From Candidatus Eiseniibacteriota bacterium (GTDB lineage Bacteria; Orphanbacterota; Orphanbacteria; Orphanbacterales; Orphanbacteraceae): a DNA stretch of 64,000 nt. Position numbers and translations under genes: made by a program. Positions 18,134 through 27,640 of the stretch are shown here, piece after piece. Numbering within the stretch: the first letter of the stretch is position 1; each line of letters opens with the position of its first letter. Location: the NCBI GenBank assembly GCA_024276995.1, contig JAJRWB010000050.1, forward strand, positions 62,001 through 126,000, given 5' to 3'. The notes below the pieces were generated by a model. The model was not told where the DNA came from and ran no database searches. It saw only the letters and a list, made by a program, of their open reading frames with translations.

Positions 18134-19687
18134 TCACGGCGGATCCTTCTTCTTCCCGTAGATCACGACTCCCGCCGATCCCCACACCGGCGACGGGAAC
18201 GGTATCCTCTCGATGCGCTCGTAATTCTCTCGGAACCAAGAGGAGCGATCGAGGCTCTTCACGGCGAAGAGCATCATCGTCACGATGTAATCAGGGTTCG
18301 TTTCCCGAACGAACTCGGTGGAGATCGCGCCGAGCCCCGGGCGGAGGCGCTCTTCCTCCGGCACGGGTAGGAACGGATGCGCCTCGGGACTCACCAGGCC
18401 GCACGCGTCGAGTATTTTCCCCTTGAAGTAATAGCCGAAACTCCCGATCTCGGGAGCCGCCGCCGTCTCGCCGGGAGAAAAGTGTTCGTTCAGGTACTCC
18501 GCCGCCTTTCGGTATTCCCGGATCCGCATATGCCCCGGCTTGTCGAGGAGGAGTGTTTGCGGCGAGGGATTCTTCACGCATCTCGCGATGCCGGCGGCGA
18601 TGATCGTCGCCACGAGCATCGTGTGTGGAATCGATGCCCACCGACCGCTTCCGCCGGCGCGGCTCCGACCCGGCGCGGTCAACGGGAGCGCCGCGAAGAT
18701 CGTGAGCGCCCACGTCGTGAAGATCGCCGGGAGATACCAGGGAAACATCATCGGGTTGCCGGCGGCATAGAAGAGAACGAGAGCGGCGAAGAAGAGGGCG
18801 GGGAGAAAAGCCTTGCGCCGGCGAAACTCCGGGGCGAAAAGCGCCGCGGCGGTGACGAGGAACGGCACGGTCATGGCGATCCACGAGGCCGCCCCTCCGC
18901 CGCGGCCGAGCGCGGCGCCGCCGATCCACGAGGCGACGCTTCCCGAGAGCCTTTCCAGGGCGAAGCCGGGGGGCACCGGGTAGAGCGGTTTCGACTTGGC
19001 GATCACCGATAGCGGAATGATGCTGCCGTAGTAGAAGAGGGCGAAAACCGCCCACGGAGCAATAGTGAGGAGGAAAGCGGACGCGCCGCGAAGGAGCGCC
19101 CGAGGGGACCGCACGAAAAACGCCGCGCCGATCGGAAGAAGGAGCGCACCCTCAGGGCGGGTGAGACAGGCGAGGGCGGCGAGGGCGCCGAGCCACACCG
19201 GACGGCGCGACGCCGCCGCGAGAAGAGAGAAGAGGGCGAGAGAGACGAAAAGATACGACTCCATCCCGCCGAGCGAGAGGGCGAGGAGGGGCGGGTCGGT
19301 GAGGAGGAACGCGGCGGCGAGGAGGGCGACCGGCCGGCATCCTGTGATCTTCTCGAGGAGGAGCCACGCGGCGACGCCGGCGGCGGCGAAGGGGAGGAAA
19401 TTGAACGCCACGGCAAGCACGGGGAGAGCCACTCCGCGAAAAACGGCCTTCAGCGCGGCGAGAAGGAGAAGATACAGGGGCGTCGTCGATCCGAGAACAT
19501 GTTCCCCTGCGTTGTAGACGAGCCCCCGCCCGGCGACGACATTCTCCACGTATCGATAAGTGATGAACGCATCATCGAAGGGAGCGACCCGCGCCGTCCG
19601 GTGCACATGGAGCGCCCAGAGGAGCGGCGGAAGGAGAAGGAGCGGCAGGAATCGTCTCATCCGGACGGCGATGGCGGTCGACTTCAT
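18134..19687 (-). CDS. Polyprenyl-phosphate-dependent membrane glycosyltransferase (GT-C fold)
   Basis: 517 aa with about ten membrane helices in the first 390 residues and a C-terminal soluble domain. The first extracytoplasmic loop contains P-F-D-D-A-F-I-T-Y-R-Y, the acidic pair typical of GT-C enzymes in the arabinofuranosyl/mannosyltransferase (AftB-like) group. The loop continues GEHVLGSTTPLY. The tail (about 395-517) has CGLVSPEAHPFLP, also common in this group. It likely transfers a sugar from a lipid carrier to surface glycans. The start ATG at 19687 is 18 nt after the sulfatase stop; MRRFLPLL nine codons in is an alternative. Confidence 0.8.
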   Translation of the reverse strand: MKSTAIAVRMRRFLPLLLLPPLLWALHVHRTARVAPFDDAFITYRYVENVVAGRGLVYNAGEHVLGSTTPLYLLLLAALKAVFRGVALPVLAVAFNFLPFAAAGVAAWLLLEKITGCRPVALLAAAFLLTDPPLLALSLGGMESYLFVSLALFSLLAAASRRPVWLGALAALACLTRPEGALLLPIGAAFFVRSPRALLRGASAFLLTIAPWAVFALFYYGSIIPLSVIAKSKPLYPVPPGFALERLSGSVASWIGGAALGRGGGAASWIAMTVPFLVTAAALFAPEFRRRKAFLPALFFAALVLFYAAGNPMMFPWYLPAIFTTWALTIFAALPLTAPGRSRAGGSGRWASIPHTMLVATIIAAGIARCVKNPSPQTLLLDKPGHMRIREYRKAAEYLNEHFSPGETAAAPEIGSFGYYFKGKILDACGLVSPEAHPFLPVPEEERLRPGLGAISTEFVRETNPDYIVTMMLFAVKSLDRSSWFRENYERIERIPFPSPVWGSAGVVIYGKKKDPP

Positions 19688-19705
19688 CCCTCTCTTTCTC
19701 CCCCG

Positions 19706-21175
19706 TCAATGAGAACCGATGTATCCGAGCCCTCTGAAGATATCCTTCTCTTCGTCGGTTAGCGCATTCTTCTCCACCACCACCGTGTCCCTCCCCGCGG
19801 CGGCGGCCGCCGAATCGAGCCGCGCGGCGAGCCTTTCCAGAATGTCCGGCAACTTTCCCGACAGGTCCGATCTTTCCAGGGGATCGGTGGACAGATCGTA
19901 CAGTTCGCGCTTCCCCTCCTTCTCATCGCGGATCAGCTTGTACTCCCCCTCGATCAGCCCCTTCTTCTTCGGTGAGAACGCGCCGCGACGCGGGTTGACC
20001 GACTGGAAATCGACGTCGAGAAGGATCGGTGCGGCGGCGCCGTCGTTCCAGGGCGGGAGGAGTGATATTCGGGTGTCGAGTCGTTCTTCTCCCACCCCCG
20101 CCAGGTGGAGAACGGTCCCGGGGAGCGAGACGAGCGACACCGGTTTCCGCACGACACGCGCCGGCGCACCGCCCGGCTCCCGGATGATGAGAGGAACGCG
20201 CATCAGCTCTTCGTAAAGGGATCGAGTATGTCCGATCCAGCCGTGTTCCAGGAACTCCTCGCCGTGATCGGAAGTGAAGATCACGAGCGTATTGTCCCGT
20301 GCGGTCGAGCGGTCGAGCGACCGGAGAAGCCGCCCCACGCCGTCGTCGGTGAAGCGGATCTCGCCGTCGTAGAGATCGAGGAGGAAACGGCGCTCCTTCC
20401 CGGTGAGGGTGTCCATCATCCGCCTCACGATCGAGATGTCCTGTTCACCATCGAGGCGGCCCGCGCGGGGCGGGGCGAAGCCGTATTCCGGGTGGGCGAT
20501 GTAATTGTAATGGGGATCGAAATAGTGGACGAAGAGGAAGAACGGCCGGTCGCCGGCGGCGAGGGTATCGAGAAGGGCGGCCGCTTTCTTCGTCACTCCC
20601 GGCGTGGAGAGGTAGCCGTGGCCCCGCGCCTCGTCTTCGTCGAAACGATCGAAGCCGTGATCGAACCCTCTCATGGCGCCGATCATCCTGTTGCTGACCA
20701 CTGCCGCCGTGCGGTAGCCCGCCTCCGCGAAGACGGTCGCGAGGGTCGCCGTTTGTTCGGGAAGCCGCCGCCGGGGCCGTGTCACTCGGTGTTGCGCCGG
20801 GTAGAGTCCCGTCAGGATGGTCGCCACCGAGGGCATCGTCCAGGGCGCCACGGTGTACGCCCGTTCATACCGGATCGACCCGGCGGCGAGAGCGTCGATG
20901 GCGGGCGATGTTTCGCGCTTCGCGCCGTAGCAGCCGAGGTGATCGGCTCGAAGCGTATCGACCACTATGAGAAGAACATTCATCCGGCGGGGATGTCGTC
21001 CGCAACCGGCGGCGAGAACCACCGCACCCAGGAGCGCGAGGAGGGCGAGGCCGACCTCGATCTTCCAACGAATCCCGGCCGACGTCGCCGGCGCACGCCC
21101 GGAAGCATGCCATCCACGGCGGCGCCCCGACTTCCCGACCGCCGGACGAATCCGCTTTCGCTGACCACGGCTCAT
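19706..21175 (-). CDS. Sulfatase-superfamily hydrolase with Thr in place of the catalytic Cys/Ser
   Basis: Alkaline-phosphatase-fold enzyme anchored outside the cell. 489 aa; basic N-terminus, hydrophobic segment about 40-58 ending in a lipobox-like VVLAAGC. The metal site is visible: IVVDTLRADHLGCYG (Asp73), FTSDHGEEF and a late GHTRSLYEE. At the usual Cys/Ser-x-Pro-x-Arg position there is P-W-T-M-P-S-V-A-T-I-L-T-G, so Thr113 is the likely nucleophile and the maturation Arg is missing. This points away from formylglycine sulfatases and toward phospho- or phosphonate-ester hydrolase/phosphotransferase activity. It is the first gene of the minus-strand run to CruF-like. An in-frame start nearer the hydrophobic segment is possible. 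Confidence 0.82.
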   Translation of the reverse strand: MSRGQRKRIRPAVGKSGRRRGWHASGRAPATSAGIRWKIEVGLALLALLGAVVLAAGCGRHPRRMNVLLIVVDTLRADHLGCYGAKRETSPAIDALAAGSIRYERAYTVAPWTMPSVATILTGLYPAQHRVTRPRRRLPEQTATLATVFAEAGYRTAAVVSNRMIGAMRGFDHGFDRFDEDEARGHGYLSTPGVTKKAAALLDTLAAGDRPFFLFVHYFDPHYNYIAHPEYGFAPPRAGRLDGEQDISIVRRMMDTLTGKERRFLLDLYDGEIRFTDDGVGRLLRSLDRSTARDNTLVIFTSDHGEEFLEHGWIGHTRSLYEELMRVPLIIREPGGAPARVVRKPVSLVSLPGTVLHLAGVGEERLDTRISLLPPWNDGAAAPILLDVDFQSVNPRRGAFSPKKKGLIEGEYKLIRDEKEGKRELYDLSTDPLERSDLSGKLPDILERLAARLDSAAAAAGRDTVVVEKNALTDEEKDIFRGLGYIGSH

Positions 21176-21389
21176 CGCGCCTCTCCCGTTCCGCCCCGGC
21201 GCGGCGCGGATCGCCCGACCCGACGGCCGGGACGCCGATTGAGCATAGCCCAGGGGCAGAAGGTCATAAAGAGGAACGTTCGCCCGGGTGACGCGACGAA
21301 AGGATTTTTCGCCGACCAGCGGTTATGATGAAAGCCGTCGCCCGTGAGAACCTCTTTCCGCCGGCAACCGCCGGTCCGCCGGGAGCCGC

Positions 21390-22601
21390 ATGGTGCCCTC
21401 TCCTCGAATGAAGATTCTCTTCGCCCTCCCCGCCTTCGTGATCGCCCTTCTCTTCCTTCTCCCCTCGCTCTCGTCGTACGATTTCTTTCATCGCGACGAG
21501 GCGAACTGGATCATCACGGGGCGGACGTCGTTCCGCACCTTCTTCATCGACCACGACTTCGACGCGCCGTACTGGTCGGCGCCGATGAATTCGTTCGGCA
21601 GGTACAACCCCCAGATCGGCAAGTATCTCATCGGCGCGTCGCTTTGGCTTCGCGGAGAGCGGGAAGGACGAAAAGACGTGGTCCGGTGGAATCCGAAACG
21701 GAGTCTCGCATGGCATATCCGCGAAGGGATCGCGCCGGCGCCGGCGGAGCTTGCCGCCGCACGCATCCCGGCGGTTCTTCTCGGCGCCTTCGCCGTGGCG
21801 GCCCTCGTGCTGATGGTGCTCACCGTCGAGGGAGGGGTCGCCGGCGTGATCGGCGGATACGCCGCGGCCGCTGTTTTTCTCGCGAACCCGGTCGTCCGAA
21901 ACGGCGCGCGGCGGGCGATGCTCGACATTCCCGCGCTGGCATTCTCGTTGGCGGCGATCTTGTTCACCGAGGCGGCGTTCGACTCGTTCCGAACGCGCCG
22001 CGAAGGGAGAGGTTTCGCCCTCGCCGCCGCGGGATCGCTCTTCGCGGGGATCGCCCTTTCGACGAAGTTGAACGCCGGGATGATCGTCGCGGTGGTCGCG
22101 GCGGCGAATCTCGTCCTCCTGGCGGCCCGGCGAAACCGCCGGGCGGCGATGGCGCTCACCGTAACGTACATTCTCCCGCCTCTCGTCTTCGTAGGACACA
22201 ACCCGTACCTCTGGCATCACACGATCGACGGCATACGGGCGATGCTCCACTTCGGAACCGCCGTTTCGCAAAGGACGACGATCTACCCGGACGAGGCGCT
22301 CCTCACCTGGACCGACCGGTGGGGGACGCTCTTTCGCATGGTATTCCCCCCACCGGCGCTCATCGTTCCCGCCGCCGTCGGCCTCGCCGCACTCCTTCGA
22401 GAAAGAAAGCGGCACGTTGCGCTCCTTCTCTGGTCGACTCTCGTTCCGGTCGCCGTCGCCGCCTGGACGCCGCTCGCGTGGGGACGTTACTACACGCCGG
22501 CGATCGCGGCGGGGGCCTTCCTCGCGGGATACGGTATCGCGGTGACCGCGGTCGTCGCTTTCCCACGGGCGGAAAATCGGGCCGATCTCGATCAAAGCTA
22601 A
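21390..22601 (+). CDS. Membrane glycosyltransferase, GT39/ArnT-like
   Basis: 403 aa, about nine membrane helices. The first periplasmic loop has FHRDEANWI, the Asp-Glu pair that binds the lipid-phosphate sugar donor in GT39/GT83 enzymes. A second conserved region is NPVVRNGARRAMLDIPALAF (dolichyl-mannosyltransferase-like R-x-x-x-L-D). Start ATG at 21390 with GGGAG 5 nt upstream; ATG at 21408 is an alternative. It is divergent from the sulfatase operon across a 214-nt gap in which I see no distinct element. It is shorter than typical ArnT (about 550 aa) because the C-terminal soluble domain is missing. Confidence 0.75.
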   Translation: MVPSPRMKILFALPAFVIALLFLLPSLSSYDFFHRDEANWIITGRTSFRTFFIDHDFDAPYWSAPMNSFGRYNPQIGKYLIGASLWLRGEREGRKDVVRWNPKRSLAWHIREGIAPAPAELAAARIPAVLLGAFAVAALVLMVLTVEGGVAGVIGGYAAAAVFLANPVVRNGARRAMLDIPALAFSLAAILFTEAAFDSFRTRREGRGFALAAAGSLFAGIALSTKLNAGMIVAVVAAANLVLLAARRNRRAAMALTVTYILPPLVFVGHNPYLWHHTIDGIRAMLHFGTAVSQRTTIYPDEALLTWTDRWGTLFRMVFPPPALIVPAAVGLAALLRERKRHVALLLWSTLVPVAVAAWTPLAWGRYYTPAIAAGAFLAGYGIAVTAVVAFPRAENRADLDQS

Positions 22602-22694
22602 ACTTTTTTCGAAACATTCCGATAATCCGTGAAGACCGATCTGGGACCGCGCGGGGGCGCAAGGCGCGGGAAACATCCCCTGGAGGTATGCTCG

Positions 22695-24398
22695 ATGAAG
22701 AGAATCCCGATGGCGGCCGCCGCCCTTCTCCTCTTGGCCGCCCTTTGCGTTCCATGCGAAGCGCGCATCATCGTTTCCCCCCTGGAACTGCACTTCGAGG
22801 TGAGTGAAGGCGACCGCGGGGGGATGCCGATCATCGTCACCAACAGGGGAAACCGTCACGTCACGCTGAAGCTCTACTTCGGCGACAGCCGGCTCCTCCC
22901 CGACGGGTCGGAGGAGAACATGCTCGCCGGCGGCCATCGACGGAGCTGTGCGCCGTGGATGCTCTTTGCAGACCAGATCCTCGAACTCGACCCGGGGAAA
23001 TCAGAGGAGATCCCGGTGGTGCTCGAGGTGCCCGAGGGGGCGCGGGGTACTTTCTGGACGAAACTCTATGTGGAAGAGATTTCGACGGGAGTGAACCCGC
23101 CCGGGGACGAAGCCTCGTTGCCCCCCGAACACCCAGGGGAGCGTGTCGCGGTAAGGCTCTTCGAAAACGTGCCGGGCACGATCCATCGGCTCGCACGGAT
23201 CGAGGAGATCGCCGCGCCGCCCGCCACGGGCGACGTGCCCGCAACGGTGTCGGTGCGTGTGAAGAACACGGGAAACGCCCTCCTCCATTGCCGGGGGTGG
23301 GTCGAACTCCACTCGAGCGATGGATCGGTCGTCGACACGCTCCGGCTCGGAAGGGACAACCGGTTTCTCCTTTATCCCGACAGCTACAGGAACCTGGTAC
23401 TCGAATCGGAAAAGCCTCTCGATGAGGGAACGTACACCGCGCTCGCCATGATCGACATGGGAGAGAGCGGCCTCCTCTCCGACGACGCCCTTCTTCTCGT
23501 CCGCCGAGGCATGCCCGGTGCGGTTTCTCCCGCACCGGTCGAGACGGTGACGCCCGTGGGCGTTCCCGAAGAGACGGCGGTGACGTCCGGGGAGGAGACG
23601 ACGGCGGGAATGAAGATCGCCCCGCCGGTCGAGCGGCGGGCGGGGTTTTCGATCCAGGTGGAAGCGGACGCCCTCGAGGAGGAAGCTCTCAAGACGGTGG
23701 AAAGGCTCGCCGAAGTCCTCGACGAGGAACCGTATATCCACCGCTCCCGATCGTTCTACAAGGTGCTCGTCGGTCGGTGCGAAGGACCCGCCGAGGCGGA
23801 TATACTGCTCCGGAAGGTGACCTCGGCCGGTTTTCCCGGAGCGTTCGTCGTTCCCGCAGAAGCTGCGATCGAGACGCCGACCGAGGTGGTGGCCGACGAC
23901 CGCGCGGCGACCGCGCCCGATGTCGTCGATGCCTCCGCCGGCCGACCGGATGGGGCCGAGGTCGGCGACCCGGAAAACGGCGCCGCGGCCACGGTCGAAA
24001 CGGTGGAGGAGAACGGCCAAGCTATGAGCGACACGACGATCGGCGCCCCCGCCGCGATCGAGGCGCTCGGTGAACTCCTTCCCGATTTGCGCCCACTTCC
24101 GGAGGCGGCCGGTTATCCCCCCCGGATCGCCGATTCCTCGTCCGCCGCCCCCGCCGCATCCGGATGGCGGCTTCTCATCTTTTCGGCGTCCGACTCGGCG
24201 GGTGCGGCGGCGTACGCGGCGAAGATCGAGGCGAAATTCGCCGTCCGCACGGTGATCTCCGGAACAGGTTCATCGTGGAAGATCCACCTTGCCGGGGCGA
24301 CCGACAGGGCGAGTGCCGTAAAGATGATGCATGAAATGATCACCGCCGGCATGGAAGAGTCGTGGATCGAAAGAGGCTCGATCCGCCTCGTGCCCTAA
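22695..24398 (+). CDS. Exported protein with N-terminal Ig-like/pilus-chaperone-like domain and two SPOR domains
   Basis: 567 aa. Start ATG at 22695 with GGAGG upstream; signal peptide 1-23 ending CEARI. Residues about 24-280 are beta-rich and open IIVSPLELHFEVSEG, like PapD-type or DUF916-type domains used for surface adhesion. A Pro/Val/Thr/Glu-rich linker follows. A first SPOR domain lies at about 315-395 (GFSIQVEADALEEE, then YKVLVGRC), a second acidic linker at 395-490 and a second SPOR domain at about 490-567 (WRLLIFSASDS, then WKIHLAG). SPOR domains bind denuded peptidoglycan at division sites. The combination suggests an envelope or division-associated surface protein. I know no characterised protein with this order. 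Confidence 0.72.
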   Translation: MKRIPMAAAALLLLAALCVPCEARIIVSPLELHFEVSEGDRGGMPIIVTNRGNRHVTLKLYFGDSRLLPDGSEENMLAGGHRRSCAPWMLFADQILELDPGKSEEIPVVLEVPEGARGTFWTKLYVEEISTGVNPPGDEASLPPEHPGERVAVRLFENVPGTIHRLARIEEIAAPPATGDVPATVSVRVKNTGNALLHCRGWVELHSSDGSVVDTLRLGRDNRFLLYPDSYRNLVLESEKPLDEGTYTALAMIDMGESGLLSDDALLLVRRGMPGAVSPAPVETVTPVGVPEETAVTSGEETTAGMKIAPPVERRAGFSIQVEADALEEEALKTVERLAEVLDEEPYIHRSRSFYKVLVGRCEGPAEADILLRKVTSAGFPGAFVVPAEAAIETPTEVVADDRAATAPDVVDASAGRPDGAEVGDPENGAAATVETVEENGQAMSDTTIGAPAAIEALGELLPDLRPLPEAAGYPPRIADSSSAAPAASGWRLLIFSASDSAGAAAYAAKIEAKFAVRTVISGTGSSWKIHLAGATDRASAVKMMHEMITAGMEESWIERGSIRLVP

Positions 24399-24532
24399 CC
24401 ACCCCTTTGCGATTCCCCTTCCCAAGGTGTAACAATAGTAGTGATGATCGAACCGACCATCGGCGGGCGGTTCGCGCATATCCGGGCCGGACGTGTTCCG
24501 GCCCGGGCACTTCCGCCGAGGAAGGGGGCGAT

Positions 24533-26179
24533 TTGAACGCAGCGGAACTGATGGTGAAGTGCATCGAGGCGGAGGGAGTGGAGTACGTGTTCGGCGTTCC
24601 CGGCGAGGAGAACGCCGCTTTCATGATGGCGCTGGAGAAGTCGAAGATCCGGTTCATCCTCACGCGCCACGAACAGGGAGCCGCATTCATGGCGGACGTT
24701 TACGGGCGGCTCACCGGTAAGGCGGCGGTCTGTCTCGGCACGCTCGGTCCGGGCGCGACGAATCTGGTGACCGGCGTGGCGGACGGCAACATGGACCGCG
24801 CGCCGATGGTGGTGGTCACCGGCCAAGCGGACATCACGCGCCAACACAAGGAAAGTCACCAGGCGATGGATGTTGTCGGGCTCTTCAAACCGGTGACGAA
24901 GTGGGCCGCGCCCGTCATCCACCCCGACAACATCCCTGAGATGGTGAGCAAGGCGTTCAAGCTGGCGCAGATGGAAAAGCCGGGGGCATGCCACATCGAA
25001 CTCGCCGACGATCTCGCCGAGACCGCGGCGAATGGCGACCCCCTCCCGGCGAAGCCCCCGCGCCGTCCCGTGCCCGACGACACGATCGTCGACCACGCGT
25101 GGGAGGCGATCCGTGGGGCGAAAAGTCCCGTGATCCTCGCGGGGAACGGCGCGATCCGCAAGAGGGCGAGCCGGCAGCTTCGCGCATTCGCCGAGAAGAC
25201 GGGTATCGGCGTGATCAGCACGTTCATGGGTAAAGGATCCGTTCCCCGCAAGGCGAAGGAGTGTCTCTTCACCATCGGACTTCAATCCCGTGACCGCGTG
25301 GCGTGCGCCATCGACTCGGCGGACGTGGTGATCACCGTGGGATACGACCTCGTGGAGTACCTTCCCCGTTTCTGGAACGGGAAGAAGAACAAGACGATCG
25401 TACACATCGATTTTCTTCCCGCCGGCGTGGACGATCATTACGACGTCGCCGTCGAGGTGACGGGCGATGTCGCCCATGCCCTATGGATGCTGAATGAACG
25501 CGCCGCGCGCGACGGCGTGCGCTTCGAACCGTCCGGCTGCCGCGATCTTCGCGCCGAGATGCTCGCCGACTTCGCCGAATACAAGGACGACGACACCGAG
25601 GGGACGATCCGCCCCCAAAAGGCGATCTGGGATGTGCGCGAGGCGCTCGGCCCGCGCGACATTCTCCTCAGCGACGTTGGCGCCCACAAGATGTGGGTTG
25701 GACGGTACTACAACTGCGACGAACCGAATACGTGCCTTATTTCAAACGGCTTCTGCTCCATGGGATTCGCGCTCCCCGGCTCGATCGCCGCGAAACTCGT
25801 TCACCCCGACAGGCGGGTTCTCGCTCTTTGCGGCGACGGCGGCTTCCTGATGAATGTGCAGGAGTTGGAGACGGCGAAGAGAATCGGCATGCCCGTCGTG
25901 ATTCTCGTCTGGGAGGATCACGAGTACGGCCTTATCGCCTGGAAGCAGAGGAACCGCTACGGGAGAAACGTCGATCTGCGCTTCGGAAACCCCGACTTCG
26001 TCATGCTCGCCGAATCATTCGGCTGCCGCGGGATCCGCGTGGAGAATTCGCGCGACCTCGCGGGCGCCTTGGAAAACGCGTTCCGGTGCGATCTGCCCAC
26101 GGTGGTCGTTATTCCGATCGACTACAGAGAAAACGATCTGCTCACCGAAAGGCTCGGCACGATATCGTGCCCCATTTGA
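24533..26179 (+). CDS. Acetolactate-synthase-like thiamine-diphosphate enzyme
   Basis: 548 aa cytoplasmic enzyme of the IlvB/AlsS family. Catalytic glutamate Glu47 in R-H-E-Q-G-A; ThDP/Mg motif GDGGFLMNVQELETA with the following EDHEYG; central DHS-like domain with SPVILAGNGA. No FAD-loop assignment made. It has catabolic AlsS-like length and no regulatory small subunit (ilvN) next to it; instead an aldehyde dehydrogenase follows at 13 nt, a pairing that suggests catabolic decarboxylation to an aldehyde or an acyloin pathway rather than branched-chain amino acid synthesis. The TTG at 24533 has GAAGGGGG upstream, and upstream in-frame sequence overlaps the previous gene. Product uncertain within the family. 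Confidence 0.85.
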   Translation: MNAAELMVKCIEAEGVEYVFGVPGEENAAFMMALEKSKIRFILTRHEQGAAFMADVYGRLTGKAAVCLGTLGPGATNLVTGVADGNMDRAPMVVVTGQADITRQHKESHQAMDVVGLFKPVTKWAAPVIHPDNIPEMVSKAFKLAQMEKPGACHIELADDLAETAANGDPLPAKPPRRPVPDDTIVDHAWEAIRGAKSPVILAGNGAIRKRASRQLRAFAEKTGIGVISTFMGKGSVPRKAKECLFTIGLQSRDRVACAIDSADVVITVGYDLVEYLPRFWNGKKNKTIVHIDFLPAGVDDHYDVAVEVTGDVAHALWMLNERAARDGVRFEPSGCRDLRAEMLADFAEYKDDDTEGTIRPQKAIWDVREALGPRDILLSDVGAHKMWVGRYYNCDEPNTCLISNGFCSMGFALPGSIAAKLVHPDRRVLALCGDGGFLMNVQELETAKRIGMPVVILVWEDHEYGLIAWKQRNRYGRNVDLRFGNPDFVMLAESFGCRGIRVENSRDLAGALENAFRCDLPTVVVIPIDYRENDLLTERLGTISCPI

Positions 26180-26192
26180 GAGGAATGTCCCG

Positions 26193-27635
26193 ATGAAAGA
26201 AACATATCCTTATTATATCGGCGGGAGCGCCGAGCGGCCGAACAGCGACCTCGCCGTGATCGACAAGTACACCGGAAAGACGGCGAGTCGCGTCGCCCTC
26301 GCCGACGGCGAGGCGATCGACCGCGCCATCGCCATGGCGGTGGACGCCGCCCCGGCCATGGCGACCATGGCGGCATGCGACCGCCGGGAAGTGCTGAACC
26401 ATTGCGTCCGGCGCTTCACCGAACGCTCCGAGGAACTCGCTCTCGCCTTGTGCGTCGAAGCGGGCAAGCCGATCCGCGACAGCCGCGGCGAGGTGAGCCG
26501 CCTGATCGACACGTTCCGGATCGCCGCCGAGGAGGCGGTGCGCATCGGCGGCGAGGTGATTCCCCTCGACATCAGTTCGCGGGCGAAAGGCTACACCGGG
26601 ATGTGGAAGCGCGTGCCGATCGGACCGTGCTCGTTCATTTCACCGTTCAACTTCCCTCTCAACCTCGCCGCCCACAAGGTGGCGCCCGCCATCGCCGCGG
26701 GATGCCCCTTCGTGCTGAAGCCGGCGAGCCTGACACCGGTGGGAGCGATCCTCATCGGCGAGGTGCTCGCCGAAACCGATCTGCCCGCCGGAGCGTTCTC
26801 CATCCTTCCCGTCGGCCGCGACGGCGCGGGGGCGTTCACCACCGACGAGCGACTGAAGCTCCTTAGCTTCACCGGCTCCCCCGCCGTCGGCTGGGCGCTC
26901 AAGGCGAAGGCGGGGAAGAAGAAGGTGGTCCTCGAACTCGGGGGGAACGCGGCGTGCATCGTCGACGAGGACGCCGATCTCGACGACGCGGTGGAGCGGA
27001 TTCTCCACGGCGCTTTCTACCAGTCGGGCCAAAGCTGCATCAGCGTCCAGAGGATCATGATTCATGAGGACGTGTACGATCGGTTCAAGGAAAGGATCGT
27101 CGCCGGAGCGTCCGCCCTGGTGATGGGCGACCCGAAGGAGGAGAGCACGTTCATCGGACCGATGATCTCGGAGAAGGAAGCGGCGCGCCTCGAATCGTGG
27201 ATCGCCGCGGCGAAGGAGAGGGGCGCATCGGTCCTCTGCGGCGGACGGCGCGAGGGGGCGATGCTCGAGGCGACGCTCCTCGAAAATGCCCCGGATGATC
27301 TCGATGTCTGCGCCAAGGAAGCGTTCGGGCCCGTGGCGGTGCTCTCGTCGTTCTCCGATTACGACGACGCTCTCGCCGAGGTGAACCGGAGCGATTTCGG
27401 TCTCCAGGCGGGAATCTTCACGCGGGACATCTACAAGGCCCACCAGGCATGGGATACCCTCGAAGTAGGCGGGGTGGTGATCGGCGACGTCCCGTCGTGG
27501 AGGGTCGATCACATGCCGTACGGCGGCGTGAAGGAGAGCGGTCTCGGCAGGGAAGGGATCCGCTTCGCCATTGAGGATATGACCGAAATCCGCCTCCTCG
27601 TGCTCAGGACACCGCAGCATAAGAAAGGCGCGTAG
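26193..27635 (+). CDS. NAD(P)-dependent aldehyde dehydrogenase
   Basis: 480 aa, standard length. Rossmann-binding region FISPFNFPLNL; catalytic general base Glu248 in VLELGGNAA and nucleophile Cys282 in SGQSCISVQRI; late EAFGPVAVLSSF and GGVKESGLGREG motifs. It oxidises an aldehyde to the acid; the LELGGNAA and SGQSC motifs are nearest to glyceraldehyde-3-phosphate (non-phosphorylating) or lactaldehyde-type dehydrogenases, but substrate cannot be fixed. Start ATG at 26193 follows GAGAGGAATG at the end of the acetolactate-synthase-like gene, so the two form one unit, probably consecutive steps. Confidence 0.92.
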   Translation: MKETYPYYIGGSAERPNSDLAVIDKYTGKTASRVALADGEAIDRAIAMAVDAAPAMATMAACDRREVLNHCVRRFTERSEELALALCVEAGKPIRDSRGEVSRLIDTFRIAAEEAVRIGGEVIPLDISSRAKGYTGMWKRVPIGPCSFISPFNFPLNLAAHKVAPAIAAGCPFVLKPASLTPVGAILIGEVLAETDLPAGAFSILPVGRDGAGAFTTDERLKLLSFTGSPAVGWALKAKAGKKKVVLELGGNAACIVDEDADLDDAVERILHGAFYQSGQSCISVQRIMIHEDVYDRFKERIVAGASALVMGDPKEESTFIGPMISEKEAARLESWIAAAKERGASVLCGGRREGAMLEATLLENAPDDLDVCAKEAFGPVAVLSSFSDYDDALAEVNRSDFGLQAGIFTRDIYKAHQAWDTLEVGGVVIGDVPSWRVDHMPYGGVKESGLGREGIRFAIEDMTEIRLLVLRTPQHKKGA

Positions 27636-27640
27636 GGAGA

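Noticed and set aside
9695-27635. Proline dehydrogenase (9695) and aldehyde dehydrogenase (26193) as a PutA-like pair
   Set aside because: They are 16 kb apart and on different strands. The aldehyde dehydrogenase is coupled with the acetolactate-synthase-like gene instead.
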